This document shows positions 1-8,771 of a stretch of 19,197 nt of DNA, piece by piece (within the stretch, counting starts at the first letter, position 1; the number at the start of each line of letters is the position of its first letter). Both the position numbers and the translations under genes were made by a program. The stretch covers positions 1-19,197 of the forward strand of contig CAJVPP010001562.1 of the NCBI GenBank assembly GCA_910592005.1, read 5' to 3'. The DNA comes from Funneliformis mosseae (Eukaryota > Glomeromycota > Glomeromycetes > Glomerales > Glomeraceae). The notes beneath the pieces are model-generated. The model made no database searches and had not been told where the DNA came from. It saw nothing but the letters and a program-made list of their open reading frames with translations.

Positions 1-377
1 TTGAATTTTTTCAAATTGAATATTCACAATCCAATTCGACTATTTAAATCTTTCAAACTTAGTAATTTATTTATTTAATTATTTATTTTTTTTGAAAACC
101 TTAATCTGAAATTGTATCAAATTGAAATCTTTGAAATAAAGATAATTCGTATTTGTTTATCATTGATTTATTATATAAATTATATAATTCACTTTTTATT
201 TTTAACAAAAAAATAATCTCTGCGAAAAGATTTTAGTACTTTATTAATTGATATCCAGATTAAATCGGCATGATCTACATAAATAATATCCGAATTCAGA
301 TTTTTAAAAAAAAATGCTATCTGTGATCGACAGCTCAGAAAGTATAAAATGACTTGACCAATTAACTTAAATCTTTA
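1..377. other. AT-rich 5' flank of NAA50
   Basis: This stretch is upstream of the NAA50 start and is strongly AT-rich. I see no RNA gene, convincing ORF or recognisable repeat in it. It presumably carries the NAA50 promoter and 5' UTR. No clear TATA element or transcription start could be picked from so many A/T runs. Confidence 0.4.
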
Positions 378-1084
378 ATGGGTGCTCCAACAAAAGAGAC
401 GGCAGCAGAAAATGCTGCAACAGACAATTCGGAAACAAATAAAGGCACCGATATGGTAACTTTAAAAACAATAAAAAGCAACAAAACACTAAAACGAACC
501 ACAGTTCATCGTATAGCTCTCGGAGACATCACGCCTAATAACTTGGGTCAGTTAAAGAAATTAAACACGGTTCTCTTCCCTGTTCAATACAGCGAAAAAT
601 TTTATAAAGATGTTTTGGAAGTTGGTGAATTCGCTAGATTTGGTAATTAATCACAATCGAATAGAAAATTTATTATTATTTTTTTTTTTTTTTTTAAAGA
701 TGGTTAATTCAAATTCGCGTTCAATATTTAGCATATTTCAATGATTGTTGTGTCGGAGCGGTTTGTTGTCGTAAAGAACCATTAAAGGAGGTAAATCAAG
801 GGATACCTTCCGATCAAGCAAAACTTTATATCATGACGTTGGGAGTTTTAGCACCTTATCGTAACCTTGGAATAGGCACAAAATTATTAGAACATATCTT
901 GCAACATGCCACATTACCTACACAACAACCAAAATTTGTTGAAATTTATCTTCATGTGCAAACATCAAATGAGGAAGCTTTAAATTTTTATAAGAAATAT
1001 GATTTTGAAATTGTTGCGACAGTGGAAGGATATTACAAGAAAATATCACCTTCTGACGCGTATGTTTTGAGCAGAAAACTATAG
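378..1084 (+). CDS. NAA50: N-alpha-acetyltransferase 50 (Naa50/San), two exons
   Basis: Exons are 378-642 and 732-1084, giving 205 residues. The intron (643-731) starts GTAATT, ends TTTAG and contains a poly-T run; the junction rebuilds an Ala codon, giving the family sequence ARFAYFND. Naa50 is a GNAT-fold acetyltransferase that acetylates nascent N-termini, mainly Met followed by hydrophobic residues, and binds the ribosome-associated NatA complex (Naa10/Naa15). Visible family features are IALGDITPNN near residue 46, the substrate segment LFPVQYSEKFYKDVLEVGE, LYIMTLG with Tyr121, the acetyl-CoA loop RNLGIG at 132-137, and YLHV with His163. Tyr121 and His163 match the catalytic Tyr and His of human Naa50. 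The protein has about 40 extra residues before the conserved start, rich in Thr, Asn and Lys; Met26 is an alternative start. A possible AATAAA signal is at 1176-1181. The gene converges on the LRR gene with only 149 bp between stops. Confidence 0.92.
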
Positions 1085-1194
1085 TTGTAAATTCACACGT
1101 TTTTAATTAAAATTTCTAAAGTGTTTTTTCGAAACTATATTACAAAGAAATTTATCTTCCTATCTTCAACTTAAAAATAAAAATACAAATTATA

Positions 1195-1220
1195 AAAAAT
1201 AAAATAAAATAAAATAAAAT
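1195..1220. repeat. (AAAAT)n microsatellite between convergent stops
   Basis: About five copies of AAAAT lie in the 149-bp gap between the NAA50 and LRR-gene stop codons. On the minus strand this is an ATTTT repeat in the 3' end of the LRR gene. The convergent 3' UTRs probably overlap here. Confidence 0.7.
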
Positions 1221-1233
1221 TATAACAAAATTA

Positions 1234-4200
1234 TTATTGTTTATCACCTATTTTGAGAAATTTGAATTTAGCGAATTTTTTCTTCTTCTCGATCTCACCG
1301 GTAAATTCAGTTGTGTCATCACCACTTGATTCCTTATCATAATCGTTATTGCGCATATCTCTCATGATTTGATCATAAACACCTTTTAGCACGGCCATTT
1401 TCAATATGACATCATCCCTTGGAGGACTTGGAGTAGGAGATGGTGTGTGAATGGTGACATCTAGTTGAGAATTATTCGATTCATTCGAAGGACTTTGTAA
1501 AAATTCCGAAGATCCATCGTTATCGATATCCCGTATTCTTTTAAGTATGGAATCATGCATCCTCCATAAAAGATTCCTTTCAACGTGTTGTGGAATCTTA
1601 TGTCGATAAGAACTAATCTTTAGATTTTGATTCCTATCGTTATCATCTTGTGTTACGCTAAATCCGTTTGACGGCCATTGTCCAACATAAAATACATTTA
1701 AACCAGTTAATTTTCCTAACGTGATCGGTAAATGTTCTATGGAATTCCCCCTCAGCTTTAATTCGCGTAAACAAACACAATCACCAATTGATAATGGCAA
1801 ATCCACCAAGATATTCTCTGAAAAATCCATGATCTCAAGTTTTTTGAGACGTCCAATAGTTTTTGGAAGATGAGTTAATTTATTATTAACGACGTATAAT
1901 TCACGCAACATATCCAATTGGTCAATCTGTTCAGTTAAATCGGTGATACGATTATTTGAGATATTAAAGCTTATCACATGATCCATTCCTTGAAGGTTGG
2001 GCATGGTGTCAAAGTGATTATATGATAAATTAACATAAGTGAGATGATTATAAGCGACTCCCATTTCAAATGGAATTTGACTTAAACTACAATGTTGCAA
2101 ATGAACTTTTCTTACAAGAGCGAGTTTTTGAAATGAATTAGGAATTGCCAATAATGAAGGATTATTATTGAGTTTAATTTCTGTAAGTTTTGTTAACTTT
2201 CCTAAATCTTCAGGTAAAAAAACCAATTCATTATGTGATAGATCCAACTCGGTTAAAGATGTTAACTTTCCAATGTCTGCTGGTAAATTAATTATTCGAT
2301 TTTCACGTAAATTTAATGTTAATAATCTCGAAAGTTGTCCAAATTTTGCTGGTATCGATTCAAGGGAATTGTTATGAGCGTTCAAATGTGTTAACCTATG
2401 ACATTTTACCAATTCATTGGGTAGTGATGTAAGTTTGTTATTGGAGATGTCCAATTTTGCCAAATTCTCTAATTCTTTTATATTTTCGGGTAATGAACTT
2501 AACAAATTCGATCTCAATTCTAAAACTTGTAATTGATGTAATGAACAAATGGCATCCGGTAAACTTTCTACATTATTATTGTTCAATCTTAATACGCATA
2601 ATGATTTTAACCTTCCAATCGAATCTGGTAGGCTCGTAAGTTGATTACTGTCTAAATATAAAAGTCTTAATTTAGCCAATTTTGAAATGTCTGATGTTAT
2701 ACTACCCAACAAATTGTTATTCGCTCTTAATTCCCTTAGGGTCTTCAATTTGGTTATACTCGTCACATCCGATAATACATTATTGTCCAAATTAAGTCTC
2801 CTTAAATTTTTCATCCTTCTAAATTTTAACCTTGGATGAAACTCTGATATACAATTGTTACTTAAATCCAATATCTCTAATTTGGTTAATTTCAAAAGTT
2901 CTTCGGGTAAATCTCGAAGTGAATTACGATCAAGGTATAATTCCTTTAAATTATGAAGTCCTTCAAAGAAATGATTGGGAATATATGATAACCGATTATT
3001 ACTTAATCTGGCCGGACCTTTTCTTTCATGTGTCGTCGTTGGCGTACTATTCAGGAGGACATCCCAAGCCGATTCCATGGGCCAGTCCACTTTAGATACA
3101 TCAGATTGTGATGGTTGTGAATCGGAAAATGTTGTGCTGAATGCCGAAGGATCTTCCGAATTAAAAGACTTGGAAAATGATGACATACGGGACATTGGTT
3201 TCTTGTGAGATGAGGCGTCATATTCCGATCCTGTGTAAAGACTGGACTCTGGTGCTTGTGATTGAGTAGCCGAAACATCTCCTTCTACCCCATCGTCTAA
3301 TGTCATATCATCTAAATCTTTCTCATTATCACTGTCACTCTCCTCTGATTCTACTTGATCAGCATAAAAATTGTTATGGTTCTCTTGAAGGGTGGTACCA
3401 TTTGTGATTGACTCATATTCCTTATTATCGTTTGTGCCAAGTACGGAAGAAACGATTGGATATACGTCCGAAGTTTCATTATGTTTTTTGTTATTTTCGG
3501 TTTCAGAATTGGATTGAGTGGGTCGAAGACTTTGATAAAATTTTTTCTTAAATAAACGTAAAGGTGATTTGTCAACCTTAATCTTATCATCTAATCCTGA
3601 TGTCATTTCATCCTTTGATGTTATTATATTCTTATTTTCCATTTCGGATTGTTTTTGTGAATTTTTAGAATTATTATTATCGTTATCATATGGCTTATAT
3701 GAATTCGAACTTAGAGGTGAAGAATTCTTAAGTGGGGAAGATTGTGAAATCATATTAGTTGAACTATTAGTATTAATACTATTAACAACACCATTAACAT
3801 TGTTATTATGATTATTATTATTATTATTATTTACAAATTGGGATTCCTTCATATTATTAGAATTTATTCTGGTGTGACGTGGAGGAATACCATTCGCCAT
3901 TTGATTGATATTTACAAGGCTCGTTCGAGTTGCGATCGAACTTCGTCGAGAATTATCCTTTTTCGCTGTAAATATATCAAAGATTCTGCTGTGACGAATG
4001 GTACCAGAAACCCCTTTAATCGTGTCATCATCCGCACGTTCCGAAGAATTGGATGATTTAGCAACTGAATGTCTTAAAGGAGAAACCACATCGATATCCA
4101 TATTATTAATCAAGTCCATATTCTCAAGATGATCATTATTATCATTACGTGAATCCACGGTTTCGGCCGCAGTTGACTGCGTTGATTGCGAAATCGTAGA

Positions 4201-5271
4201 TTCATCTTGGCATAAGGTGTTAGAAGAAGCCGTAAGTTCTTGTCCTTGCACGACAAATTCTTTTTGTTTTAATTTATTATCAACCTTCTTAACTTGATCA
4301 TTATTTGTATCAATGTCATTATTATTAATTTCTGTAGGATTCGTAAGATTTATTGGTTCGGTGGATTTATTCTTTGTTGTTTCGGGAGATTTACGCTGTT
4401 CGAATGTAAATGAAAATTTTCGTTTCGTAAGCCTTTCAATGAGTGAACCAAAATTAGATTTACGACGTGACGGTTTTGAAGATGGAACAGTCGAAAAATT
4501 ATTGGTTGAGGTTGTTTCCTCAACAACCGTTGAACTGCTATTTTCCTTCCTTTCCGTTTTTCTTCTATAACTAAATCTACGAAATAAATTCGTAAAACTA
4601 TTTGATTTTTTTACTTTTGGTGTCTCACCATCATTATTATTAGTTGGTACTTGATTAATATGTAATGATGATGATGATGATGATGATGATGGTGAATTGA
4701 TCGTTGGAATTGGAGCTTGATTTCTTGATGTTGTTGGATCTGTAATATCATTTGTGTGATCAGCTCCAGCGCCAGCGCTAGTTGACGTATTTTGGATAAT
4801 TATCGGAGCGGATGATGATGATGGGAAATTGGTCGTTGATACTGATTCCTCCGTGGATTGTATTGATGTATCATTATTTTGATTTTTAGGTTTTGACCTT
4901 CCCCAACTTAACCACCAGGAGAATTTTGTGAACATCGAATTCGAGCGAAGGGGTTCCTTACGAGGTTCATGGTCAGAAGATTGGTTATTTAAAGTAACAT
5001 TTTGATCAACGAATATAGAATCTACATTTGCATGCGTTGAAGAAACTTTGTTTTGTCGTTTTGCACCCGGAAAAGTGTTTGAGGACATATTTAAAGATTC
5101 AGAAATTGTTTCCTCAAGTCCTGAAATTTTAGATGTAGAAGGACCTATTGATTCAGAAGTTTGAAATTTTATCCTTGGAAGATCTTTTGGAGGGGTCATT
5201 GGACGAAAGTCGTCCTTTGGAGGTACAGGAGGCGGAACTTCACCGCTCAAGTTATATTCGATATCGGTCAT
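1234..5271 (-). CDS. Large leucine-rich-repeat protein with disordered Ser/Asn-rich N-terminus
   Basis: One uninterrupted frame of 1345 residues. Residues 1-750 are low complexity (Ser, Asn, Thr) with a PPPVPPKD proline motif near residue 13, an SH3-ligand-like signal, plus poly-Ser and poly-Asn runs. Residues about 755-1200 hold roughly 19-20 leucine-rich repeats of 22-24 residues with the pattern LxxLxLxxNxLxxLPxxIxxLxx. This is the SHOC2/Ras-suppressor and adenylate-cyclase type found in intracellular proteins. The last 145 residues include a basic or amphipathic stretch (HVERNLLWRMHDSILKRI) and end in a Lys-rich tail. No signal peptide or membrane segment is visible, so it is probably a cytoplasmic or cortical scaffold. 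Fungal adenylate cyclase has a similar Ser-rich plus LRR layout but continues into PP2C and cyclase domains, which are absent here. Yeast Sog2 has its LRRs at the other end. No ortholog can be named. Several short Arg/Lys-Ser-Asn-Phe segments recur in the N-terminus. Confidence 0.85.
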   Translation of the reverse strand: MTDIEYNLSGEVPPPVPPKDDFRPMTPPKDLPRIKFQTSESIGPSTSKISGLEETISESLNMSSNTFPGAKRQNKVSSTHANVDSIFVDQNVTLNNQSSDHEPRKEPLRSNSMFTKFSWWLSWGRSKPKNQNNDTSIQSTEESVSTTNFPSSSSAPIIIQNTSTSAGAGADHTNDITDPTTSRNQAPIPTINSPSSSSSSSSLHINQVPTNNNDGETPKVKKSNSFTNLFRRFSYRRKTERKENSSSTVVEETTSTNNFSTVPSSKPSRRKSNFGSLIERLTKRKFSFTFEQRKSPETTKNKSTEPINLTNPTEINNNDIDTNNDQVKKVDNKLKQKEFVVQGQELTASSNTLCQDESTISQSTQSTAAETVDSRNDNNDHLENMDLINNMDIDVVSPLRHSVAKSSNSSERADDDTIKGVSGTIRHSRIFDIFTAKKDNSRRSSIATRTSLVNINQMANGIPPRHTRINSNNMKESQFVNNNNNNNHNNNVNGVVNSINTNSSTNMISQSSPLKNSSPLSSNSYKPYDNDNNNSKNSQKQSEMENKNIITSKDEMTSGLDDKIKVDKSPLRLFKKKFYQSLRPTQSNSETENNKKHNETSDVYPIVSSVLGTNDNKEYESITNGTTLQENHNNFYADQVESEESDSDNEKDLDDMTLDDGVEGDVSATQSQAPESSLYTGSEYDASSHKKPMSRMSSFSKSFNSEDPSAFSTTFSDSQPSQSDVSKVDWPMESAWDVLLNSTPTTTHERKGPARLSNNRLSYIPNHFFEGLHNLKELYLDRNSLRDLPEELLKLTKLEILDLSNNCISEFHPRLKFRRMKNLRRLNLDNNVLSDVTSITKLKTLRELRANNNLLGSITSDISKLAKLRLLYLDSNQLTSLPDSIGRLKSLCVLRLNNNNVESLPDAICSLHQLQVLELRSNLLSSLPENIKELENLAKLDISNNKLTSLPNELVKCHRLTHLNAHNNSLESIPAKFGQLSRLLTLNLRENRIINLPADIGKLTSLTELDLSHNELVFLPEDLGKLTKLTEIKLNNNPSLLAIPNSFQKLALVRKVHLQHCSLSQIPFEMGVAYNHLTYVNLSYNHFDTMPNLQGMDHVISFNISNNRITDLTEQIDQLDMLRELYVVNNKLTHLPKTIGRLKKLEIMDFSENILVDLPLSIGDCVCLRELKLRGNSIEHLPITLGKLTGLNVFYVGQWPSNGFSVTQDDNDRNQNLKISSYRHKIPQHVERNLLWRMHDSILKRIRDIDNDGSSEFLQSPSNESNNSQLDVTIHTPSPTPSPPRDDVILKMAVLKGVYDQIMRDMRNNDYDKESSGDDTTEFTGEIEKKKKFAKFKFLKIGDKQ
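4665..4691. repeat. ATG/GAT trinucleotide repeat coding poly-Ser
   Basis: About nine tandem trinucleotides lie inside the LRR gene. On the coding strand they read as TCA/ATC-type codons giving an eight-Ser run. This is an expandable microsatellite in a disordered region. Confidence 0.8.
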
Positions 5272-5313
5272 ATAATTAAATAAAAATAAAAGAGAGTGTT
5301 CGCTTTATCAAAA

Positions 5314-5316
<3 letters not shown>

Positions 5317-5346
<30 letters not shown>
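5317..5346. repeat. 30-nt T homopolymer upstream of LRR gene
   Basis: An uninterrupted run of 30 T on the + strand, which is poly-A on the sense strand of the LRR gene just 5' of its start codon. It probably lies in the 5' UTR or core promoter, where poly(dA:dT) tracts in fungi tend to exclude nucleosomes. Length polymorphism or assembly error is likely. Confidence 0.75.
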
Positions 5347-5347
<1 letters not shown>

Positions 5348-5429
5348 ATTTAAAACCTGAAATTTATCAAGTACTACTAGAATCGAAGTTGGTTGTTTGT
5401 TTTTATAAATAAATAAAATTTTAAGTAGT

Positions 5430-5785
5430 TGTTAGAATTGTAGTTTGTAATTGTTATAAAAAGTGCATTTAAACCGTAAATATAATATAATAATTTTATT
5501 ATAAACAGCGAGCATGGCTTCTTTTTTTTTTTATATATATATCTGTTGTGCTCTGATATACTAAATAATGAGGAAAAAAATAAAAGAGAAAAGGAATAAA
5601 AAAAGAAATAAGATAACGTCTTGGGTATCCAAGAGTTGTTACGGCAGTGAAGCCGTCAAATGTTACAAGTACAAGGAATAACAGAATTAAGTAGACAAGA
5701 GCTATGTACAGAAAAGAAGGAAATTTTTTTTTTTTTTATAAAAATTTTAAATTTTAATAAAGAAGTTCCTTTGCATTTATTCACA
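5430..5785 (+). mobile_element. Probable Ty1/copia-type solo LTR relic
   Basis: The segment begins TGTTAGAATTG and ends TTTATTCACA, giving the TG..CA (TGT..ACA) ends typical of LTRs. It holds a TATA-like TTATTATAAA around 5494-5505 and an AATAAA just before AGAAGTTCCTTTGC, consistent with LTR promoter and polyadenylation signals. Three bases after its end comes a primer-binding-site-like word. The left border is a guess; TGTTACAAG at about 5662 is an alternative start giving a 124-bp LTR. No second LTR, gag or pol sequence is seen, so this would be a degraded fragment. Confidence 0.35.
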
Positions 5786-5788
5786 AAA

Positions 5789-5800
5789 TGGTATCGGAGT
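5789..5800 (+). other. Putative retrotransposon primer-binding site
   Basis: TGGTATCGGAGT differs at two of twelve positions from the copia primer-binding site TGGTATCAGAGC, which pairs with the 3' end of initiator tRNA-Met. It sits three bases after the putative LTR end, where such a site belongs. A weaker opposite-strand resemblance (GCTCTGATA, 5550-5558) also exists. Confidence 0.4.
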
Positions 5801-5940
5801 AAATTTATTGGACTGCCGCAAAATCTTTACCATATAAAGAAAATACTCAAATTTCAATTAAACACATGATTGGACCTTTTAATTTTATTATACGTGACCG
5901 TATTTGGTTAAAATGGTTTACACGTTAAAAAATTTACCGA

Positions 5941-7485
5941 TCACGTATCGATCAGCTCGACGCAAGGTCGAAGATGACCCGTTGTTCCGGGGGGTGGCGG
6001 TGGCAGTATTCTTTTTTGGCACAATTTAGGAATTTCGAGGTTACCCTCAATTCCATCGTAATTGATTTCAATCCTATTGCCTTTCGTCCCTGCTACGGCG
6101 TATAATGGAGGTTCGCAACCGTGTCTTCTATAATATCCCAACCTCTCTTCTAATGTATATTTCCATTTGGTCAATTTCGGCCTAAACTTGGTTTGTGCAG
6201 TTTCGTCTAGGATCTTTTCATAAGTTTTTGACCACCAGGTTTCTGGTGGCTTATATGTCGGATAATTAACTAAAGCGGGGACCCAAGTGACCGTCGCCCT
6301 TTTTTCCTCCTCTCGTGCTTCTTTAACTGTTCGTCTCCTTTGACGGATTTGATTTTGAGCAAGTTGTACAAAAGCCATTTCTTCTTCTGCGACTTCCTCT
6401 AATATCTCTAAATCCGTATCCTGATCCTCATGTTCAAAGGTTCCTTGCCGTTTGAGGTCGGCCAATATCTTTGCTTTATTGGGAGGTCTCTCCTCACTTT
6501 CGATATCCGATGACGCCGTCGAACTATTGTCATCATCATCTTCCATGTTTGAAGATGTTTTCCTCTTCTTTATTCCTAAAACATCCCAACCCTTCTTATC
6601 TTCGACCTCTTTCGTAAACTTCCTTTTCGACTTGTTTACCACCATCCTGCATTTTTTTTTATATTCCCTATAAGTGCTTTCTACCATTTCCTCATGTTTT
6701 TTCATTTGTCGTTGCCAATTTGAAAATTTCCATTCATTCATCATTTTGTTTCGAAATTTTTCTTTAGCGGCCTTTGCCTCGATCATGTGCCTTTTAGAGT
6801 ATTCAGGAAATGTGGTGGTATATCTTGGAACAAACGTTTCTGGTGGATGTATAATGGTCATTGATCGTTTCGTCAGAATTGAATCAATGTTTGAACTCGG
6901 ATCGGGTGGATTAACAGGTCGACATATATTAAAATAACGTGTAGGTTTTTTTTGCGAGAGCAGTAAACCTTGAGCTTCTTGACATGGTAATAATATTTCC
7001 AACCCTCTCATTTGTCTAAAGATCGTTTCATGTGGGGCTCTCAATTCTCGGATGATTCCTTTACCCGTTTCATTCTCTTGAGAAACATCATCATCGTTAG
7101 GCATCTCGTAAACATGATACTCTGCTGATTCAGAATTCTTCTTTTTATATAAATGTTCTTGTAATTCTTTTTGTATCGTCGCTACTTTTGTAGGGATTCG
7201 GGATATTCCCTTAGGAAGTTTCAAAGTTAACCCCTGAAGGTCCGACTTTGAAATAGTTGGAGGAATTTTAAATAACCATAATTCATTTTCCTCCTTGTGA
7301 ACATTTTTAAAATCAAATGTTGAAGGATCACTTGCTTCTATTTTTTTCCACCCTGGGGGAGGTTCATATTGAGGAAAAGGTCCATTACTAATTTCTTGTT
7401 GATTAGTAGAAACCAAACCGGATATATTTAAAGAATATTGTTGACTTTCTACTTCTTGCTCGACTTGAATCTGTGATTCGGAATT

Positions 7486-7532
<47 letters not shown>

Positions 7533-7815
7533 CAATACTTTGTTCGTCATCACGGATTAAACTAGCCGTATCCGAAGATTGTTGTTTATGTTTATGAGAA
7601 TTTTTAGAATTCTTCTTTTTACTTTTATATTGGTTGACTTTAACGGTAGAACTCCGTTTAGCAATTTTATTTTTATCATGTTTCAAGCCATCAAGAACCG
7701 GAACTGATTTCGAATCCGATTGTAAACTCTTGAAATTTAAATCTTTGCGTGACTTTTTATTCGTCTTGGACTTTTTATTTTTATCACCATTTTTAACGAT
7801 ATCGAGTCGAGTCAT
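5941..7815 (-). CDS. RNA polymerase I Rpa34-like domain protein with unidentified C-terminal half
   Basis: Single exon, 624 residues. Residues 1-140 are Lys/Ser-rich with a run of about 15 Asn. Residues about 145-305 resemble the Rpa34.5 (yeast) / POLR1G-CAST (human) subunit: YEPPPGWKKI, then ELWLFKIPPTISKSDLQGL matching the family ELWL..P signature, a Tyr-Val strand, LEILLPCQEAQGLLL, and K-P-T-R-Y-F-NICRPV-NPP. In Pol I this subunit dimerises with Rpa49 (TFIIF-like) and acts in the nucleolus in initiation and elongation on rDNA. Residues 305-624 are not a usual Rpa34 tail. They contain a charged helical part, a KKRK nuclear-localisation-like patch, an acidic cluster (EDDDD), an RQRRRT segment near 490, and an ordered-looking block of aromatic and Pro residues (WVPAL, YKPPETWW, LGYYRRHGCEPPLY) ending after ILPPPPPG. 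Yeast Rpa34 is about 233 residues. I do not recognise the C-terminal block. The Rpa34 call rests on motif resemblance only. Confidence 0.6.
7489..7530. repeat. (ATT)14 microsatellite coding poly-Asn
   Basis: Fourteen tandem ATT on the + strand are AAT codons on the minus strand and give the poly-Asn tract in the N-terminal disordered part of the Rpa34-like protein. Confidence 0.85.
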
Positions 7816-8251
7816 GTTCGAAAAAATGAGATGGCATACATGTTATAATCATCAAAAAAAAAATTTTTATTTGATGCATAATTTTAAAATTAACATTTGA
7901 TTTGATGAACACCCAATAGTTTATCATATTATATTACTATTTTTGTTTAATATTTACCAAACATGTAGTGGGCAAATTAATCATGAAAATGATTATTAAT
8001 TGTAATTCTTATAAAGTTATTAGAATATTCTTTAATTATTATGATAAAATAATTCTAAAAATAAATAAACTTCTTAATTATCAGAGATGTATATAATTTT
8101 TCGTTTTGTTTCTTTTGCATATTTATAGGCAAGGGTAATGTCTTAACTACTTTGTTACTTTTTTTCGGAAAGCTTATTCGTCTAATTATTTTTTAATTAT
8201 AAATGACACATTTCTTTTGAGCTATTGTTATTATACAATGACATTTTAATC

Positions 8252-8309
8252 AAATTGACGTTATCTTTAGTAAGATAACGGAATCATTCGTTATACGAAA
8301 CGTCAATTT
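8252..8309. repeat. Three-way-junction palindrome, copy 1
   Basis: A perfect 11-bp inverted repeat (AAATTGACGTT at 8252-8262, AACGTCAATTT at 8299-8309) encloses a perfect 9-bp hairpin (CGTTATCTT, loop TAGT, AAGATAACG; 8259-8280) and a second 5-bp hairpin (TTCGT-TAT-ACGAA; 8287-8299). Arms overlap slightly, so the outer stem is 7 bp when both inner hairpins form. The arms contain G and C, so this is not simple AT slippage. It could be a small mobile-element remnant, a regulatory cruciform or a structured RNA element. Confidence 0.6.
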
Positions 8310-8431
8310 ACATAATCTTGATATATTTTCATAGAAATTTTACTAATACCGACAATAAATATGATTGCAGATTTACAAAATATAATTATGAGATTTATTA
8401 AAATGTAAAGATACTACTTTTTTGAGGAGAC

Positions 8432-8477
8432 CATCGATTTATCTTTTAAAAGATTAGAGAATATATTCTTATCGATG
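8432..8477. repeat. Three-way-junction palindrome, copy 2
   Basis: Outer arms CATCGAT (8432-8438) and ATCGATG (8471-8477) enclose two perfect palindromes: ATCTTTTAAAAGAT (8441-8454) and AGAATATATTCT (8458-8469). The plan matches copy 1 (outer inverted repeat around two inner palindromes), but the sequences are unrelated. Confidence 0.5.
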
Positions 8478-8627
8478 TCATACCTACTAAACTATATATA
8501 ATACTTTTGAGTAAAAATATATATATCTAATATTTATAATAGATAAATTTTTTAGGTGATATCAAATCACGGTAACCTCAAGTGATATTTGACGTTTAGC
8601 GTTAAAATTTACAAATATTATAATATA

Positions 8628-8644
8628 ATATATATATATATATA
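8628..8644. repeat. (TA)n dinucleotide repeat
   Basis: A run of alternating T and A lies downstream of the G3BP-like gene. It is a simple microsatellite with no further meaning visible. Confidence 0.7.
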
Positions 8645-8771
8645 AAGGGAAGAAAAGTTAAATAGAAAAAAATAAACAAACTAAATTATGTGCAATATTT
8701 CCTTAGCTATAATGTAAATAAAAGTTTCTTTATAAAATGTTTTTCACGTACCCCCTCCAAACCCGAATCAT

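Larger units (their letters stand above)
5272..5940. other. Intergenic region: LRR-gene promoter plus probable LTR relic
   Basis: This 669-bp gap lies between the 3' end of the Rpa34-like gene and the start of the LRR gene, both on the minus strand. It must hold the LRR-gene promoter. It contains a 30-nt T run at 5317-5346 (poly-A on the LRR sense strand, 46-75 nt before its ATG), two further T runs, two small GC-containing hairpins (CTTGG-GTAT-CCAAG at 5620-5633 and ACGGC-AGTGAA-GCCGT at 5641-5656) and a copia-like LTR and primer-binding site, listed separately. I see no supportable protein gene here. Confidence 0.5.
7816..8771. other. Intergenic region with stacked palindromes
   Basis: This 956-bp gap separates the G3BP-like gene's 3' end from the start of the Rpa34-like gene, so the Rpa34-like promoter must lie at its left part. 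It contains no convincing ORF or tRNA. Its notable content is a series of palindromic structures between 8252 and 8600 and a TA dinucleotide run at 8628-8644. Confidence 0.5.

Noticed and set aside
1234..5271. Fungal adenylate cyclase
   Set aside because: The disordered N-terminus and LRR array are similar, but the frame ends after the LRR cap with no PP2C or cyclase catalytic domain, and the next 3' gene is NAA50 on the other strand.
5660..5869. Small protein gene on the + strand
   Set aside because: The frame is short, crosses a poly-T run, has no family resemblance and overlaps the putative LTR and primer-binding site.
5941..7815. Splicing factor SF3B2/Cus1
   Set aside because: The Pro-rich and Lys-rich tone suggested it, but I could not find the expected central and PSP-type motifs, whereas the ELWL..P and Y-PPPG-W motifs fit Rpa34 better.
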